Position numbers and translations under genes: made by a program. The notes beneath the pieces were generated by a model that was not told the DNA's origin, did not search any database, and worked only from the letters and a program-made list of their open reading frames with translations. From Strongylocentrotus droebachiensis (Eukaryota > Echinodermata > Echinoidea > Camarodonta > Strongylocentrotidae), in assembly GCA_035222895.1 (NCBI GenBank), contig JAVYIG010007870.1, forward strand, positions 1 through 64,000: a DNA stretch of 64,000 nucleotides, given 5' to 3'. Shown here one piece after another: positions 62,301 to 64,000 of this stretch; position 1 is the stretch's first letter, and each line of letters begins with the position of its first letter.

Positions 62301-63025
62301 CGTTCATAATGTACAAATGCCAAGTTACACAAGCTTGACTTCATATATACAAATCATATAACATCAGCTGAGCAGTGAGCAAAGAGCATTACAATCTTGC
62401 AAAATCAGTTTTTAAACTTTTAAATTATTTTAATGACAAGATCCATTTTTAGCTCTTCTCCATAGATACAAAATCTTTTGGATGCATGGTCACATTTAGT
62501 ACAGTATCCATAATGGTGAATTATATAACAAAAGCAGGGCATCGCTTCACGAAACAGTCATAACTACAAGTTGACCGACATCCTATTGAAACATGTGGTA
62601 AATTTAATATACGTGTTTCATTGGGTTGTAGGCAAACTTGTACTTGTGACGGTCCCTTGAAACGCTACGCAGGTTATAAAAAACGTTAGGAAAACAAATT
62701 CTGAGATTTCTAATTCCAATCATAAATATCTTGATAATCAGACAGGCGATTGGCTTGTAAAAGTCTTGGGATGCATGTATGACCTAAAGGTTTATAATTA
62801 TGATTGCAGCATGAGCTAAATCCAGGAATTTTTTTAATAATCAGAGGCAAAGTTACCCAATCCCTTTAAGGTGTCACGCTCTGAATTGTTCATCACCTGA
62901 ATACGTGAAAAAAACAAGAAACTTACCACCGATTCACTCTGGCACTTGAAAACGTAGCACATGTAGTTGACGCTCGACGACTTCTCTCGACAGATAAATC
63001 CAAAGTACTCCGGTTGCTTTATGCC
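19949..63025 (-). CDS. TBC1D4: TBC1D1/TBC1D4 (AS160)-type Rab GTPase-activating protein, 16 exons to the stop codon
   Basis: This family is the RabGAP that controls GLUT4-type vesicle traffic downstream of Akt and AMPK in vertebrates. Sixteen minus-strand exons between 63025 and 19949, each with GT/AG borders, join in matching phases to 945 codons plus TGA. The order is: end of PTB domain 2 (FGFICRE...[10 protein letters not shown]), [10 protein letters not shown] linker, [18 protein letters not shown], Ser/Thr/Pro/His-rich linker with an R-x-R-x-x-T site, [23 protein letters not shown] helix, [15 protein letters not shown] domain with IDLGRT arginine finger (R539 of the partial product) and YCQG glutamine finger (Q576), then a coiled coil. 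The N terminus with PTB1 lies beyond 64000. A single echinoderm gene is expected to be co-orthologous to TBC1D1 and TBC1D4, so the symbol stands for the pair. Confidence 0.95.
20369..21349 (-). other. TBC1D1/4 last intron, no named feature
   Basis: AT-rich intron sequence. I saw no exon. TTACTCATTAAAATTGTATG at about 20907 recurs near 22195, indicating a dispersed repeat on both sides of the element at 21350. Confidence 0.45.
21350..21659 (+). mobile_element. Small retroelement-like insertion with histone-3'-end-like hairpins, copy 1
   Basis: A 12-bp direct repeat TAATAGGCATTT flanks 21362-21647, as in target-primed insertion. Inside, an inverted repeat of ~40 bp (ACAGTAGGTTTGCGGTTGCA and its complement) bounds the core. 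The core holds hairpin 1 (21493-21512, 8-bp stem), CCAAGAAAGAT (21516-21526), hairpin 2 AGTCCT-TTTC-AGGACT (21534-21549), CCAAGAAAGAT (21558-21568) and hairpin 3 GAGTCCT-GTTC-AGGACTC (21579-21596). Hairpin 2 plus the downstream CAAGAAAGA has the architecture of the sea-urchin histone mRNA 3' processing signal. No histone coding sequence is nearby. A second copy is at 45475-45690. Confidence 0.8.
21660..22303 (-). other. TBC1D1/4 intron, unassigned
   Basis: AT-rich DNA without a recognisable exon or element, apart from a repeat near 22195 shared with 20907. Confidence 0.4.
22304..22534 (-). CDS. TBC1D4: TBC1D1/4 exon O: coiled coil
   Basis: The exon is 231 nt (77 codons, phase 0/0), acceptor TTAAAG and donor GTAAGT. 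It begins [20 protein letters not shown] (TBC1D1: [20 protein letters not shown]) and continues as a polar Gln/Asn-rich heptad-like stretch ([18 protein letters not shown]), the dimerising coiled coil after the TBC domain. Confidence 0.94.
22969..23138 (-). CDS. TBC1D4: TBC1D1/4 exon N: end of the TBC domain
   Basis: The exon is 170 nt, acceptor ATCCATTAG and donor GTGAGA, phase 1 to 0. It encodes [20 protein letters not shown] through [14 protein letters not shown], close to human TBC1D1 ([33 protein letters not shown]). The true exon ends at the GTGAGA donor; the codons that stay open beyond it are intronic. Confidence 0.95.
23139..24056. other. TBC1D1/4 intron with an unassigned GC-richer element
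   Basis: About 23590-24056 is richer in CG and GACGTCAC-type sequence than its surroundings, and runs into the inverted repeat at 24057-24220. It is probably one transposon, but I cannot fix its ends. Open frames here match nothing I know. Confidence 0.4.
24057..24220. mobile_element. Long inverted repeat (fold-back)
   Basis: The arms CAAATAGTGAATGG...GAAAGATGAGACGC and GCGTCTCTTATCTTTC...CCATTCACTATTTG face each other across a ~25-bp centre. It is probably the terminal part of the element that starts near 23590. Confidence 0.7.
24293..24452 (-). CDS. TBC1D4: TBC1D1/4 exon M: TBC domain, [17 protein letters not shown]
   Basis: The exon is 160 nt, acceptor CTCACATAG and donor GTGAGT, phase 0 to 1. 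It encodes [20 protein letters not shown] and [20 protein letters not shown], among the most conserved stretches of the family. A 1.26-kb inverted-repeat transposon begins only 29 bp from the exon edge, in the upstream intron. Confidence 0.97.
24481..25736. mobile_element. 1.26-kb DNA transposon with ~36-bp inverted ends and TA flanks
   Basis: The left end is TGTGACCCGGCACCACAAAA; the right end is its complement (TTTTGTGGTGCCGGGTCACA). TA is present immediately outside both ends. The interior has no transposase. A minus-strand frame of about 75 codons from the ATG near 25244 ([15 protein letters not shown]...) looks protein-like but I do not recognise it. The element sits 29 bp from the exon M acceptor. 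Confidence 0.85.
25737..26350 (-). other. TBC1D1/4 intron, no feature seen
   Basis: AT-rich intronic DNA between the transposon and exon L. I saw no repeat or exon. Confidence 0.4.
26351..26443 (-). CDS. TBC1D4: TBC1D1/4 exon L: TBC domain
   Basis: The exon is 93 nt (31 codons, phase 0/0), acceptor TTTTTAG and donor GTAAGA. It encodes [20 protein letters not shown], the counterpart of FKMLKFLMFDMGLRKQYRPD in human TBC1D1. Confidence 0.95.
26444..28577 (-). other. TBC1D1/4 intron between exons K and L
   Basis: Mostly AT-rich. Two CG-richer patches, about 26790-26890 (with TGACGTCA, a CRE-like octamer) and 27250-27600, look like inserted DNA of unknown type. Open frames in the second patch match nothing I recognise. 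Confidence 0.4.
28578..28729 (-). CDS. TBC1D4: TBC1D1/4 exon K: catalytic core with Arg and Gln fingers
   Basis: The exon is 152 nt, acceptor TTTATAG and donor GTAAGT, phase 1 to 0. Its first full codon is the arginine finger ([13 protein letters not shown]) and it contains the glutamine finger in [18 protein letters not shown]. Both are the catalytic residues used by TBC-type RabGAPs. The exon's acceptor and first ~75 nt are the source of the 25-copy tandem array that begins 112 bp upstream in the gene (28841-30918). Confidence 0.97.
28841..30918 (-). repeat. 25-copy, 83-bp tandem array derived from exon K
   Basis: AGAAGACC recurs at exactly 83-bp spacing from 28841 to 30833, giving 25 units. 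On the minus strand each unit reads ATAGGATATACCTAGCCCAA and on through TTGGGCATGGTCAACTCC. This aligns base by base with the exon K acceptor (TATAG|GACGAACCTACCCC) and its first ~75 nt (CTTGGGCACGGTCAACTC). The unit length is not a multiple of 3 and units contain stops, so the array is not coding. Units are nearly identical; a TTAAGG variant appears at units 7, 11, 14, 17, 19 and 21, hinting at late dimer-wise spread. Confidence 0.95.
30925..31215 (+). repeat. LINE-like 3' end fragment
   Basis: Ends TTATAGCGCTTAGAGACTTC, a GGTGGTAAGCGATTTATAAG box and (TTATTA)n, a typical tail of CR1/L2-like elements in marine invertebrates. It directly adjoins the 83-bp array. Family assignment is from memory. 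Confidence 0.5.
31320..31889. mobile_element. TTAA-bounded inverted-repeat element
   Basis: TTAAAGGGATTGTTGAGTTC at the left faces AACTCAACTATCCCTTTAA at the right, with TTAA at both borders. It is 570 bp long with no coding sequence and has the same boundary logic as 19381-19802. (TTAA)n occurs inside at about 31667-31684. Confidence 0.8.
31890..32188 (-). other. TBC1D1/4 intron, unassigned
   Basis: AT-rich intron DNA downstream of exon J. Nothing recognised. Confidence 0.4.
32189..32347 (-). CDS. TBC1D4: TBC1D1/4 exon J: start of the TBC (RabGAP) domain
   Basis: The exon is 159 nt, acceptor GAATATAG and donor GTAAAT, phase 1 to 1. It encodes [19 protein letters not shown], the first TBC helix, through [12 protein letters not shown]. 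The last base of the exon begins the Gly codon just before the arginine finger. Confidence 0.96.
32348..33135 (-). other. TBC1D1/4 intron, unassigned
   Basis: AT-rich intron of 788 bp. No repeat or exon seen. Confidence 0.4.
33136..33297 (-). CDS. TBC1D4: TBC1D1/4 exon [13 protein letters not shown] segment
   Basis: The exon is 162 nt, acceptor ATTACCAG and donor GTAAGA, phase 1 to 1. It encodes [20 protein letters not shown], almost identical to the [18 protein letters not shown] of TBC1D4, and leads into the TBC domain. Confidence 0.96.
33298..34280 (-). other. TBC1D1/4 intron with short homopolymer and GT tracts
   Basis: Contains C10A12 and GAA repeats near 33401-33440, a G14 run at about 33596 and a GTGTGTGTG stretch near 33625. 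Otherwise AT-rich, without features. Confidence 0.45.
34285..34560 (-). mobile_element. C-terminal fragment of a LINE reverse-transcriptase protein
   Basis: The minus strand encodes [20 protein letters not shown] and [12 protein letters not shown] followed by a stop. This is the typical last segment of CR1/L2-like ORF2 proteins. It is followed by GCGCTTTACAAATGAATATA and (ATT)n. It is 5'-truncated. Confidence 0.75.
34802..34818 (+). repeat. Short TTAGGG run
   Basis: TTAGGGTTAGGGTTAGG, fewer than three perfect telomere-type units, inside intron DNA. Probably chance or a relic. Confidence 0.6.
34943..35131 (-). CDS. TBC1D4: TBC1D1/4 exon H: helix before the TBC domain
   Basis: The exon is 189 nt, acceptor ATGTACAG and donor GTTAGT, phase 1 to 1. 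An acidic segment ([11 protein letters not shown]) is followed by [20 protein letters not shown] and NKKIQ. This is the ELWQKAILQQILLLRMEKENQKLQ helix of TBC1D1/4, in the region described as calmodulin-binding in the vertebrate family. Confidence 0.95.
35440..35900 (+). repeat. Dispersed repeat; inverted partner at 46880-47340
   Basis: Matches the reverse complement of 46880-47340 over several hundred bases, e.g. CAATTTGCATTCTGACAATT, TTCACCCCAGAAG and ACATTTACTTGAT. The flanks also share GACATGGGCAGAG / CACATGTCATGG-type sequence. The element type is unknown and it has no coding capacity. Confidence 0.7.
35901..36341 (-). other. TBC1D1/4 intron, unassigned
   Basis: AT-rich intron DNA with no recognisable feature. 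Confidence 0.4.
36342..36493 (-). CDS. TBC1D4: TBC1D1/4 exon [14 protein letters not shown]
   Basis: The exon is 152 nt, acceptor GCTTGTAG and donor GTAAGT, phase 2 to 1. It encodes a Ser/Pro-rich stretch and then [19 protein letters not shown]. The vertebrate proteins have HSWRQQIFLRVATP at this point, at the border between the phospho-linker and the region preceding the TBC domain. There is no frame problem. Confidence 0.94.
36662..37170. mobile_element. Inverted-repeat element (~510 bp)
   Basis: The ends GCGGTGTCACACAG and CTGTGTGACACTGCC are inverted. Interior motifs are also mirrored: GATAACTAAAATCCAGATTT occurs near both ends (about 36778 and 37126) and GGTGACAGAC recurs. No coding potential; MITE-like. 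Confidence 0.72.
37171..37820 (-). other. TBC1D1/4 intron, unassigned
   Basis: AT-rich, with several ACATGTACATGT-type words. No element or exon seen. Confidence 0.4.
37821..38233 (-). CDS. TBC1D4: TBC1D1/4 exon F: low-complexity regulatory linker with Akt-type site
   Basis: This is the longest internal exon, 413 nt (phase 0 to 2), acceptor CCCTTTAG and donor GTAGGA. It encodes a Pro/Ser/Thr tract, a Thr/Ser repeat coded by a short GGA/GGT-type repeat on the plus strand (38095-38160), a His/Pro-rich patch ([10 protein letters not shown]), and then [20 protein letters not shown]. The RQRSRT sequence fits the Akt consensus R-x-R-x-x-T, with Thr 278 of the partial product at 37937-37939. It sits where vertebrate TBC1D4 has its insulin-responsive, 14-3-3-binding RRRAHT site. 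Function of the site here is inference. Confidence 0.9.
38234..40580 (-). other. Large TBC1D1/4 intron, right of exon F
   Basis: AT-rich, with a degenerate (GATAAC/GATAAT)n microsatellite at about 38535-38610 and a GTTT repeat near 39110-39136. A TTGACCTTTGGAC segment near 38690 belongs to the TGACC-type repeats. No exon seen. Confidence 0.5.
40880..41350 (+). repeat. ~470-bp purine tract (GGA/GAA/GAT)n
   Basis: Long (GGA)n, then (GAT)n, then (GAA/GGA)n on the plus strand. Poly-Glu/Gly or poly-Ser/Pro/Leu open frames on both strands follow from composition and are rejected as genes. It lies in the intron between exons E and F. Confidence 0.93.
41351..42925 (-). other. TBC1D1/4 intron, unassigned
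   Basis: AT-rich intron DNA. No repeats or exons that I can identify. Confidence 0.4.
42930..44430 (+). repeat. TGACC-rich dispersed repeat, copy 2 (interrupted)
   Basis: Same family as 6560-7335: shared GATATGATGAAAAATTGAGG start, the same unit motifs, and the same CG-rich box and AGGCGAGACAAAAA tail. It is interrupted by an inserted element at 43540-43993. Perfect DR1 motifs (TGACCTTTGACCT) lie at 43212-43224, 44014-44026 and 44202-44214. Confidence 0.85.
43540..43993. mobile_element. 454-bp inverted-repeat element inserted in the TGACC repeat
   Basis: The ends GGGTGTGTTTATCG and CAATAAACACACCC are inverted, and CTAA occurs on both sides (43536-43539, 43994-43997) as a 4-bp target duplication. 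Removing it restores the AGTCTAAGTTTG sequence seen uninterrupted in the neighbouring unit near 44180. No coding capacity. Confidence 0.83.
44607..44711 (-). CDS. TBC1D4: TBC1D1/4 exon [17 protein letters not shown]
   Basis: The exon is 105 nt (35 codons, phase 0/0), acceptor TTTCACAG and donor GTGAGT. It encodes [20 protein letters not shown], the conserved linker motif that reads NKAKRSLTSSLENIFSR in TBC1D4. The flanking introns are 1.4 kb upstream and 6.4 kb downstream. Confidence 0.93.
45404..45473 (-). repeat. Degenerate copy of exon D (distal)
   Basis: TTTTCATTACAACATCATGGCAAGATGGTTCT matches the exon D core at 46150-46190 (CATCATGGCAAGATGGTTTT) and the preceding GTTGGTTACACA aligns with GTTGCTCACATA. 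It is cut by the hairpin element that starts at 45475. Confidence 0.78.
45475..45690 (-). mobile_element. Histone-3'-end-like hairpin element, copy 2
   Basis: Inverted relative to copy 1 (21350-21659). On the minus strand: hammerhead-like core CTGACGA (45672-45678) ... GAAAC (45649-45653), hairpin 1 (45601-45620), CTAAGAAAGAT (45587-45597), hairpin 2 GTCCT-TTTC-AGGAC (45565-45578), ACCCC, CCAAGAAAGAT (45550-45560), hairpin 3 GAGTCCT-TTTC-AGGACTC (45522-45539), a (CT)n run, then GCAAACCTACTGT. GTTCTAA flanks both sides (about 45462 and 45694), a possible short target duplication. Confidence 0.78.
45715..45860 (+). repeat. (CAC/CAT)n microsatellite
   Basis: C/A/T trinucleotide repeat (CACCACCACTATCAC-type) preceded by a C13 run. 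It lies between two degenerate copies of exon D, and a similar CACCACCACC tract occurs after the second copy at about 46018. The microsatellite therefore seems to belong to the duplicated unit. Confidence 0.85.
45905..45985 (-). repeat. Degenerate copy of exon D (proximal)
   Basis: GAGTATGGTTCTG, CTGTTGCTCACAC and ACTTCATCA match exon D at 46131-46165, and CTGGTTCTAGA matches its ATGGTTTTGC. It has no intact reading frame. Confidence 0.75.
46097..46213 (-). CDS. TBC1D4: TBC1D1/4 exon [18 protein letters not shown] helix
   Basis: The exon is 117 nt (39 codons, phase 0/0), acceptor AAAACAG and donor GTAAGA. It encodes [20 protein letters not shown] followed by NHTHISDE. This corresponds to the [26 protein letters not shown] segment of human TBC1D4. 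Two degenerate copies of its central part lie downstream in the following intron, at 45905-45985 and 45404-45473. Confidence 0.9.
46214..46879 (-). other. TBC1D1/4 intron, unassigned
   Basis: AT-rich. GTATGCAATTTGCATTCTGAC near 46516 resembles the repeat at 35440 and 46880, so an additional partial copy may start here. Confidence 0.4.
46880..47340 (-). repeat. Dispersed repeat, inverted partner of 35440-35900
   Basis: Reverse-complement match to 35440-35900, including AATTGTCAGAATGCAAATT and CTTCTGGGGTGAATATTTCA. Both copies are in introns of the same transcript, so they could pair in the pre-mRNA. Confidence 0.7.
48022..48225 (+). repeat. Dispersed repeat unit shared with 54218-54640
   Basis: TCTTCAAATTG...TTTTAATCACTCATGCGTG, GAGTTGCATCAAATGAAAGA and AAGTTATGATAAAACATTGA recur at 54218 and 54449. 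This copy is single. Confidence 0.78.
48226..48831 (-). other. TBC1D1/4 intron, unassigned
   Basis: Begins with a short (TA)n run near 48228-48239 and is then AT-rich with no recognised element. Confidence 0.4.
48832..48923 (-). CDS. TBC1D4: TBC1D1/4 exon C: helical linker
   Basis: The exon is 92 nt, acceptor CATTTTAG and donor GTGAGT. It starts with the two bases that complete Gly and ends in phase 0. It encodes [18 protein letters not shown], which aligns loosely with the NEQADIFERVQKM region of TBC1D4. Conservation is low; the call relies on both phases fitting and on its position between two well-conserved exons. Confidence 0.82.
49080..49330. repeat. Small inverted repeat region with GACCGGTCATTA
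   Basis: TAATGACCGGTCATTA-type sequence occurs twice at about 49145-49192. The flanks resemble other fold-back elements in the window. Boundaries unknown. Confidence 0.45.
49440..49510. repeat. Hairpin AGTTTTTTGAAAAGCG / CGCTTTTCAAAAGACT
   Basis: A 15-bp near-perfect stem around GCCACG, flanked by CCGCCTAGTA and GTAGGCGGG in inverted order. A fold-back of a presumably larger element. Confidence 0.6.
49986..50233. mobile_element. Inverted-repeat unit enclosing a tRNA-like sequence
   Basis: TTTAAACATATTTGTGGCT (from 49986) and AGCCACAAATATGTTTAAA (to 50233) form a perfect 19-bp inverted pair. Between them is the tRNA-like sequence at 50078-50152. Confidence 0.7.
50078..50152 (+). ncRNA. tRNA-like sequence (probable SINE head or tRNA pseudogene)
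   Basis: Shows a tRNA layout: A-box-like TGGCCTGGTGG, an anticodon-type stem GCTGC-CCGGCAA-GCAGT (loop with GGC), T arm GCAGG-TTCAAAT-CCTGC, and a perfect B box GGTTCAAATCC. Against a functional tRNA: C instead of U before the anticodon and no good acceptor stem. A tRNA-derived SINE or pseudogene is the better call. Confidence 0.55.
50295..50445. mobile_element. Fold-back palindrome
   Basis: GGGAGGTTACATCGTGCTAT-type arm at about 50343 and its complement (ATAGCACGATGTAACCTCCC) at about 50386, plus outer arms ATGACTGCT / AGCAGTCAT. MITE-like, no coding capacity. Confidence 0.7.
50446..51750 (-). other. TBC1D1/4 intron, unassigned
   Basis: AT-rich intron. GGGTGGACTTCCCCTTTAA near 51697 is the terminus style of the TTAA elements, so a partial copy probably ends there. 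Confidence 0.45.
51750..52620. mobile_element. GC-rich inserted element with internal inverted repeats
   Basis: Strikingly GC-rich against its surroundings: GCCCGGGCACCAA/GTGCCCGGGCAGCAA boxes, mirrored GGTAAAAAATCGAAGC / GCTTCGATTTTTACC, and repeated CAGTCGGTCACTGGGC / CAGTCGGTCTCTGGCG. Probably a transposon. The open frame from 52165 matches nothing I know. Confidence 0.55.
52621..53700 (-). other. TBC1D1/4 intron, unassigned
   Basis: Contains a G10 run near 52695 and CG-richer sequence to about 52950, then AT-rich DNA. No exon identified. Confidence 0.4.
53745..53875. repeat. Small fold-back element
   Basis: ACGGTCACAAAGGTTCGCACGA and TTCGTAATGGAATTTGTGACCG are rough inverted ends about 130 bp apart. 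Likely a MITE remnant. Confidence 0.45.
54218..54640 (+). repeat. Two tandem units (~221 bp) of the 48-kb repeat
   Basis: CTTCAAATTGATTTTAATCA begins at 54228 and again at 54449. Each unit carries GAGTT[GA]CATCAAATGAAAGA and GTTATGATAAAACATTGATA and ends CTGGGACRCACTGTATAGTA. A single related unit is at 48022-48225. Confidence 0.82.
54641..55618 (-). other. TBC1D1/4 intron, unassigned
   Basis: AT-rich with a G17 run near 55246. The plus-strand open frame from 54679 is not recognised as any protein. Confidence 0.4.
55619..56920 (-). mobile_element. 5'-truncated CR1-like LINE, reverse-transcriptase C-terminal part and 3' tail
   Basis: The minus strand encodes [11 protein letters not shown], then [38 protein letters not shown] and LQKRALRIC, the region after the catalytic palm in CR1/Jockey-type reverse transcriptases. 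A TGA after SKLT replaces the usual Trp codon, so it is a pseudogene. ORF2 ends near 56235, and a ~600-bp AT-rich 3' region ends in AATAAAGTCTTTGAAATGAA and (GAAAT)n repeats at about 55619-55640. 5' truncation is near 56920. Confidence 0.85.
57152..57285. mobile_element. 134-bp near-perfect palindrome (fold-back MITE)
   Basis: Arms of about 60 bp start GGGCTGCGTCTCACGAAACC and end with its near-complement, with ACAAGTTGAGCGACATCCCA inside and a short AACTTAA centre. A diverged relative is at 62545-62670. Confidence 0.88.
57722..57845 (-). CDS. TBC1D4: TBC1D1/4 exon B: PTB2 C-terminal helix and [10 protein letters not shown] motif
   Basis: The exon is 124 nt, acceptor CTCCAG and donor GTAAGT, phase 0 to 1. 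It encodes [11 protein letters not shown], the PTB C-terminal helix, then [18 protein letters not shown], matching the CEACPMHSLHKLCERIEG segment of the vertebrate proteins. The final Gly is completed by the next exon. Confidence 0.94.
58299..58827. mobile_element. TTAA-bounded inverted-repeat element
   Basis: TTAAAGGTACTATGTCC at the left faces GGGACAGTGTCTTTAA at the right with TTAA at each border. It is 529 bp with no transposase. The right part matches, inverted, 9115-9312. Confidence 0.8.
59200..61690 (-). mobile_element. Decayed CR1-like LINE (linker and reverse-transcriptase domain), interrupted
   Basis: Read on the minus strand from 61690: a pre-RT linker ([27 protein letters not shown]), then [20 protein letters not shown] and [46 protein letters not shown], and near 59570 [11 protein letters not shown] (the catalytic YVDD box), followed by [12 protein letters not shown] and [13 protein letters not shown]. 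There are stops and frame breaks throughout. It is interrupted by the TACCGTA element (60609-61117) and by ~350 bp of unrelated sequence (about 59620-59975). Confidence 0.85.
60609..61117 (-). mobile_element. Inverted-repeat element with RT fragment, copy C, inserted in the LINE
   Basis: The ends TACCGTAAATCTCTGTGTAT and ACACAGAGATTTACAGTA are inverted. The interior matches copies A and B in reverse orientation (CCAGGTGGAGGGGCATAAAT, GGATAGAACCTTGTGGTAC). LINE linker sequence is on both sides, so the element inserted into an existing LINE copy. Its own RT fragment is an additional, internal piece. Confidence 0.83.
61691..62544. other. TBC1D1/4 intron, low-complexity tracts
   Basis: A C10 run near 61703, (TTTC)n and CCCTCC-rich sequence at about 62048-62120, otherwise AT-rich. 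No gene. Confidence 0.45.
62545..62670. mobile_element. Diverged palindrome related to 57152-57285
   Basis: Shares CACGAAAC-GTCATAACTACAAG, TTGAAACATG and AACTTGTACTTGTGACGG with the 57-kb palindrome, but with many mismatches between the arms. An older copy. Confidence 0.72.
62927..63025 (-). CDS. TBC1D4: TBC1D1/4 exon A: end of second PTB domain
   Basis: The exon is 99 nt (33 codons), acceptor CTGCAG and donor GTAAGT, phase 0 at both ends. It encodes [17 protein letters not shown] and [11 protein letters not shown], the core strands of the second phosphotyrosine-binding domain; human TBC1D1 has GIRHVDHFGFICRE and CYVFQC at this point. It is the most 5' exon visible. I found no convincing exon between 63026 and 64000. 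Confidence 0.93.
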
Positions 63026-64000
63026 CTGCAGGCATCCCAATAAATAATGGGAGAATCAGAGGGAAAAAGAAGCAAGAGAAGAGAAAAAGAAAACAAAAAG
63101 CAAAAATAAATTACTGTTTTCATTGAAGAGAAATTTTTGCCAAGATACTGGTGAAGTCCAGGAAATTTCTATTTTGTCACTTTGCAGACAACCTTTTGTA
63201 AATGCAGGTTATTCTCTCTCAGATTTCATATTTCCTCTATTTTAAGGGCTATGAAACATGAAAAATCAATACAAGATATGTGAAAAGCAAGGCCTGACAA
63301 AGAAAAACAGACATTAAATACGAATCCCGACCCTTCTTTTAATCATGACAATAGAATTTACTTAAGTTCCCACTTACATTTACCATTTACTAAGTGAAAA
63401 TGAAAATAACATGAAAATTAGGTAAAAATCTTTTTAGCAGACAAATTCATAATTACTTGAAATATCAAATTATCTACTTCCAACACAGATACACACTTTT
63501 CAAATTGTTGATAAATAGTTTCATTTTTAACCTCACTGAAATCAATTACTGAAACATGCAAATATTGAATAAAAAATCACAAAACTTTACAGTATGATTT
63601 AAATCCTCTTTATAAAATCTCACAATAAAAATCCTACCAAATGTCCAGCTACATGTGTATATGATCCACAGGACACTACCTGCAGGTCCAGCAATGCATC
63701 TGAAACGCTTATGTTACTCATGCCTAGCCTTAACAACATTCGTGTGATTATTACTAGTTTCCTGAGTATAGGCTGCCTCCCTTAAATCTTTCCCTCGTTT
63801 CAGACTTGCTTTGTCATAGGAAATGAGCAGACATGCTGTGCTACTGTTTAAAAATAAAATATCTGTGACTCTTTCCTGCACACCTAATGTACATGTACAC
63901 ATTAGCCATGTTCAGACAGGGTTTGTTAGTCGGTGTAAGTTAATCCCTGTAGCAGTAAATACCTCATGTATAATATACACCATTAGTTGTCCACATGCTC
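63026..64000 (-). other. TBC1D1/4 intron at the right edge
   Basis: AT-rich, with no convincing exon. The next upstream exon should end in the PTB2 strand that precedes GIKQPEYF and was not found here. Confidence 0.5.

Noticed and set aside
63640-63720. Possible upstream TBC1D1/4 exon on the minus strand ending at a GTAGTG donor (codons for DALLDLQ)
   Set aside because: No match to the family sequence expected before GIKQPEYF; the donor is weak and no acceptor is convincing.

Overview
The window is animal nuclear DNA: AT-rich, dominated by introns and mobile-element debris, with short exons bounded by GT/AG sites. The repeat style (TTAA-bounded inverted-repeat elements, TGACC-rich repeats, CR1-like LINE tails, and copies of CAAGAAAGA, the sea-urchin histone downstream element) points to a marine deuterostome, most likely an echinoderm. 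The organism call is inference.

Two protein genes are supported, both on the minus strand. (1) A TRAP1 (mitochondrial Hsp90) gene starts at 12796 and runs off the left edge. Four exons (12667-12796, 6104-6307, 4016-4098, 989-1135) join in phase into 188 codons: transit peptide, linker and the start of the ATPase domain. (2) A TBC1D1/TBC1D4 (AS160) RabGAP gene enters from the right edge and ends at a TGA at 19949. Sixteen exons from 63025 to 19949 join in phase into 945 codons plus stop: end of the second PTB domain, linker with an Akt-type site, TBC domain with both catalytic fingers, and a C-terminal coiled coil. TRAP1 lies downstream of TBC1D1/4 in the same orientation.

The rest is introns, one intergenic stretch (about 12.8-19.9 kb) and repeats. 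These include inverted-repeat DNA elements (several with TTAA or TA flanks), fold-back palindromes, two decayed CR1-like LINEs, a RecQ-like helicase fragment antisense in a TRAP1 intron, TGACC-rich repeats carrying perfect DR1 nuclear-receptor motifs, and long polypurine/polypyrimidine tracts.

The most unusual features are: (a) an array of 25 copies of 83 bp whose unit is a degenerate copy of the splice acceptor and first ~75 nt of the adjacent TBC-domain exon; (b) degenerate tandem copies beside two more exons of the same gene; (c) a small dispersed element carrying consecutive histone-mRNA-3'-end-like hairpins, two of them each followed by an HDE-like CAAGAAAGA motif, with a hammerhead-like core in one copy.
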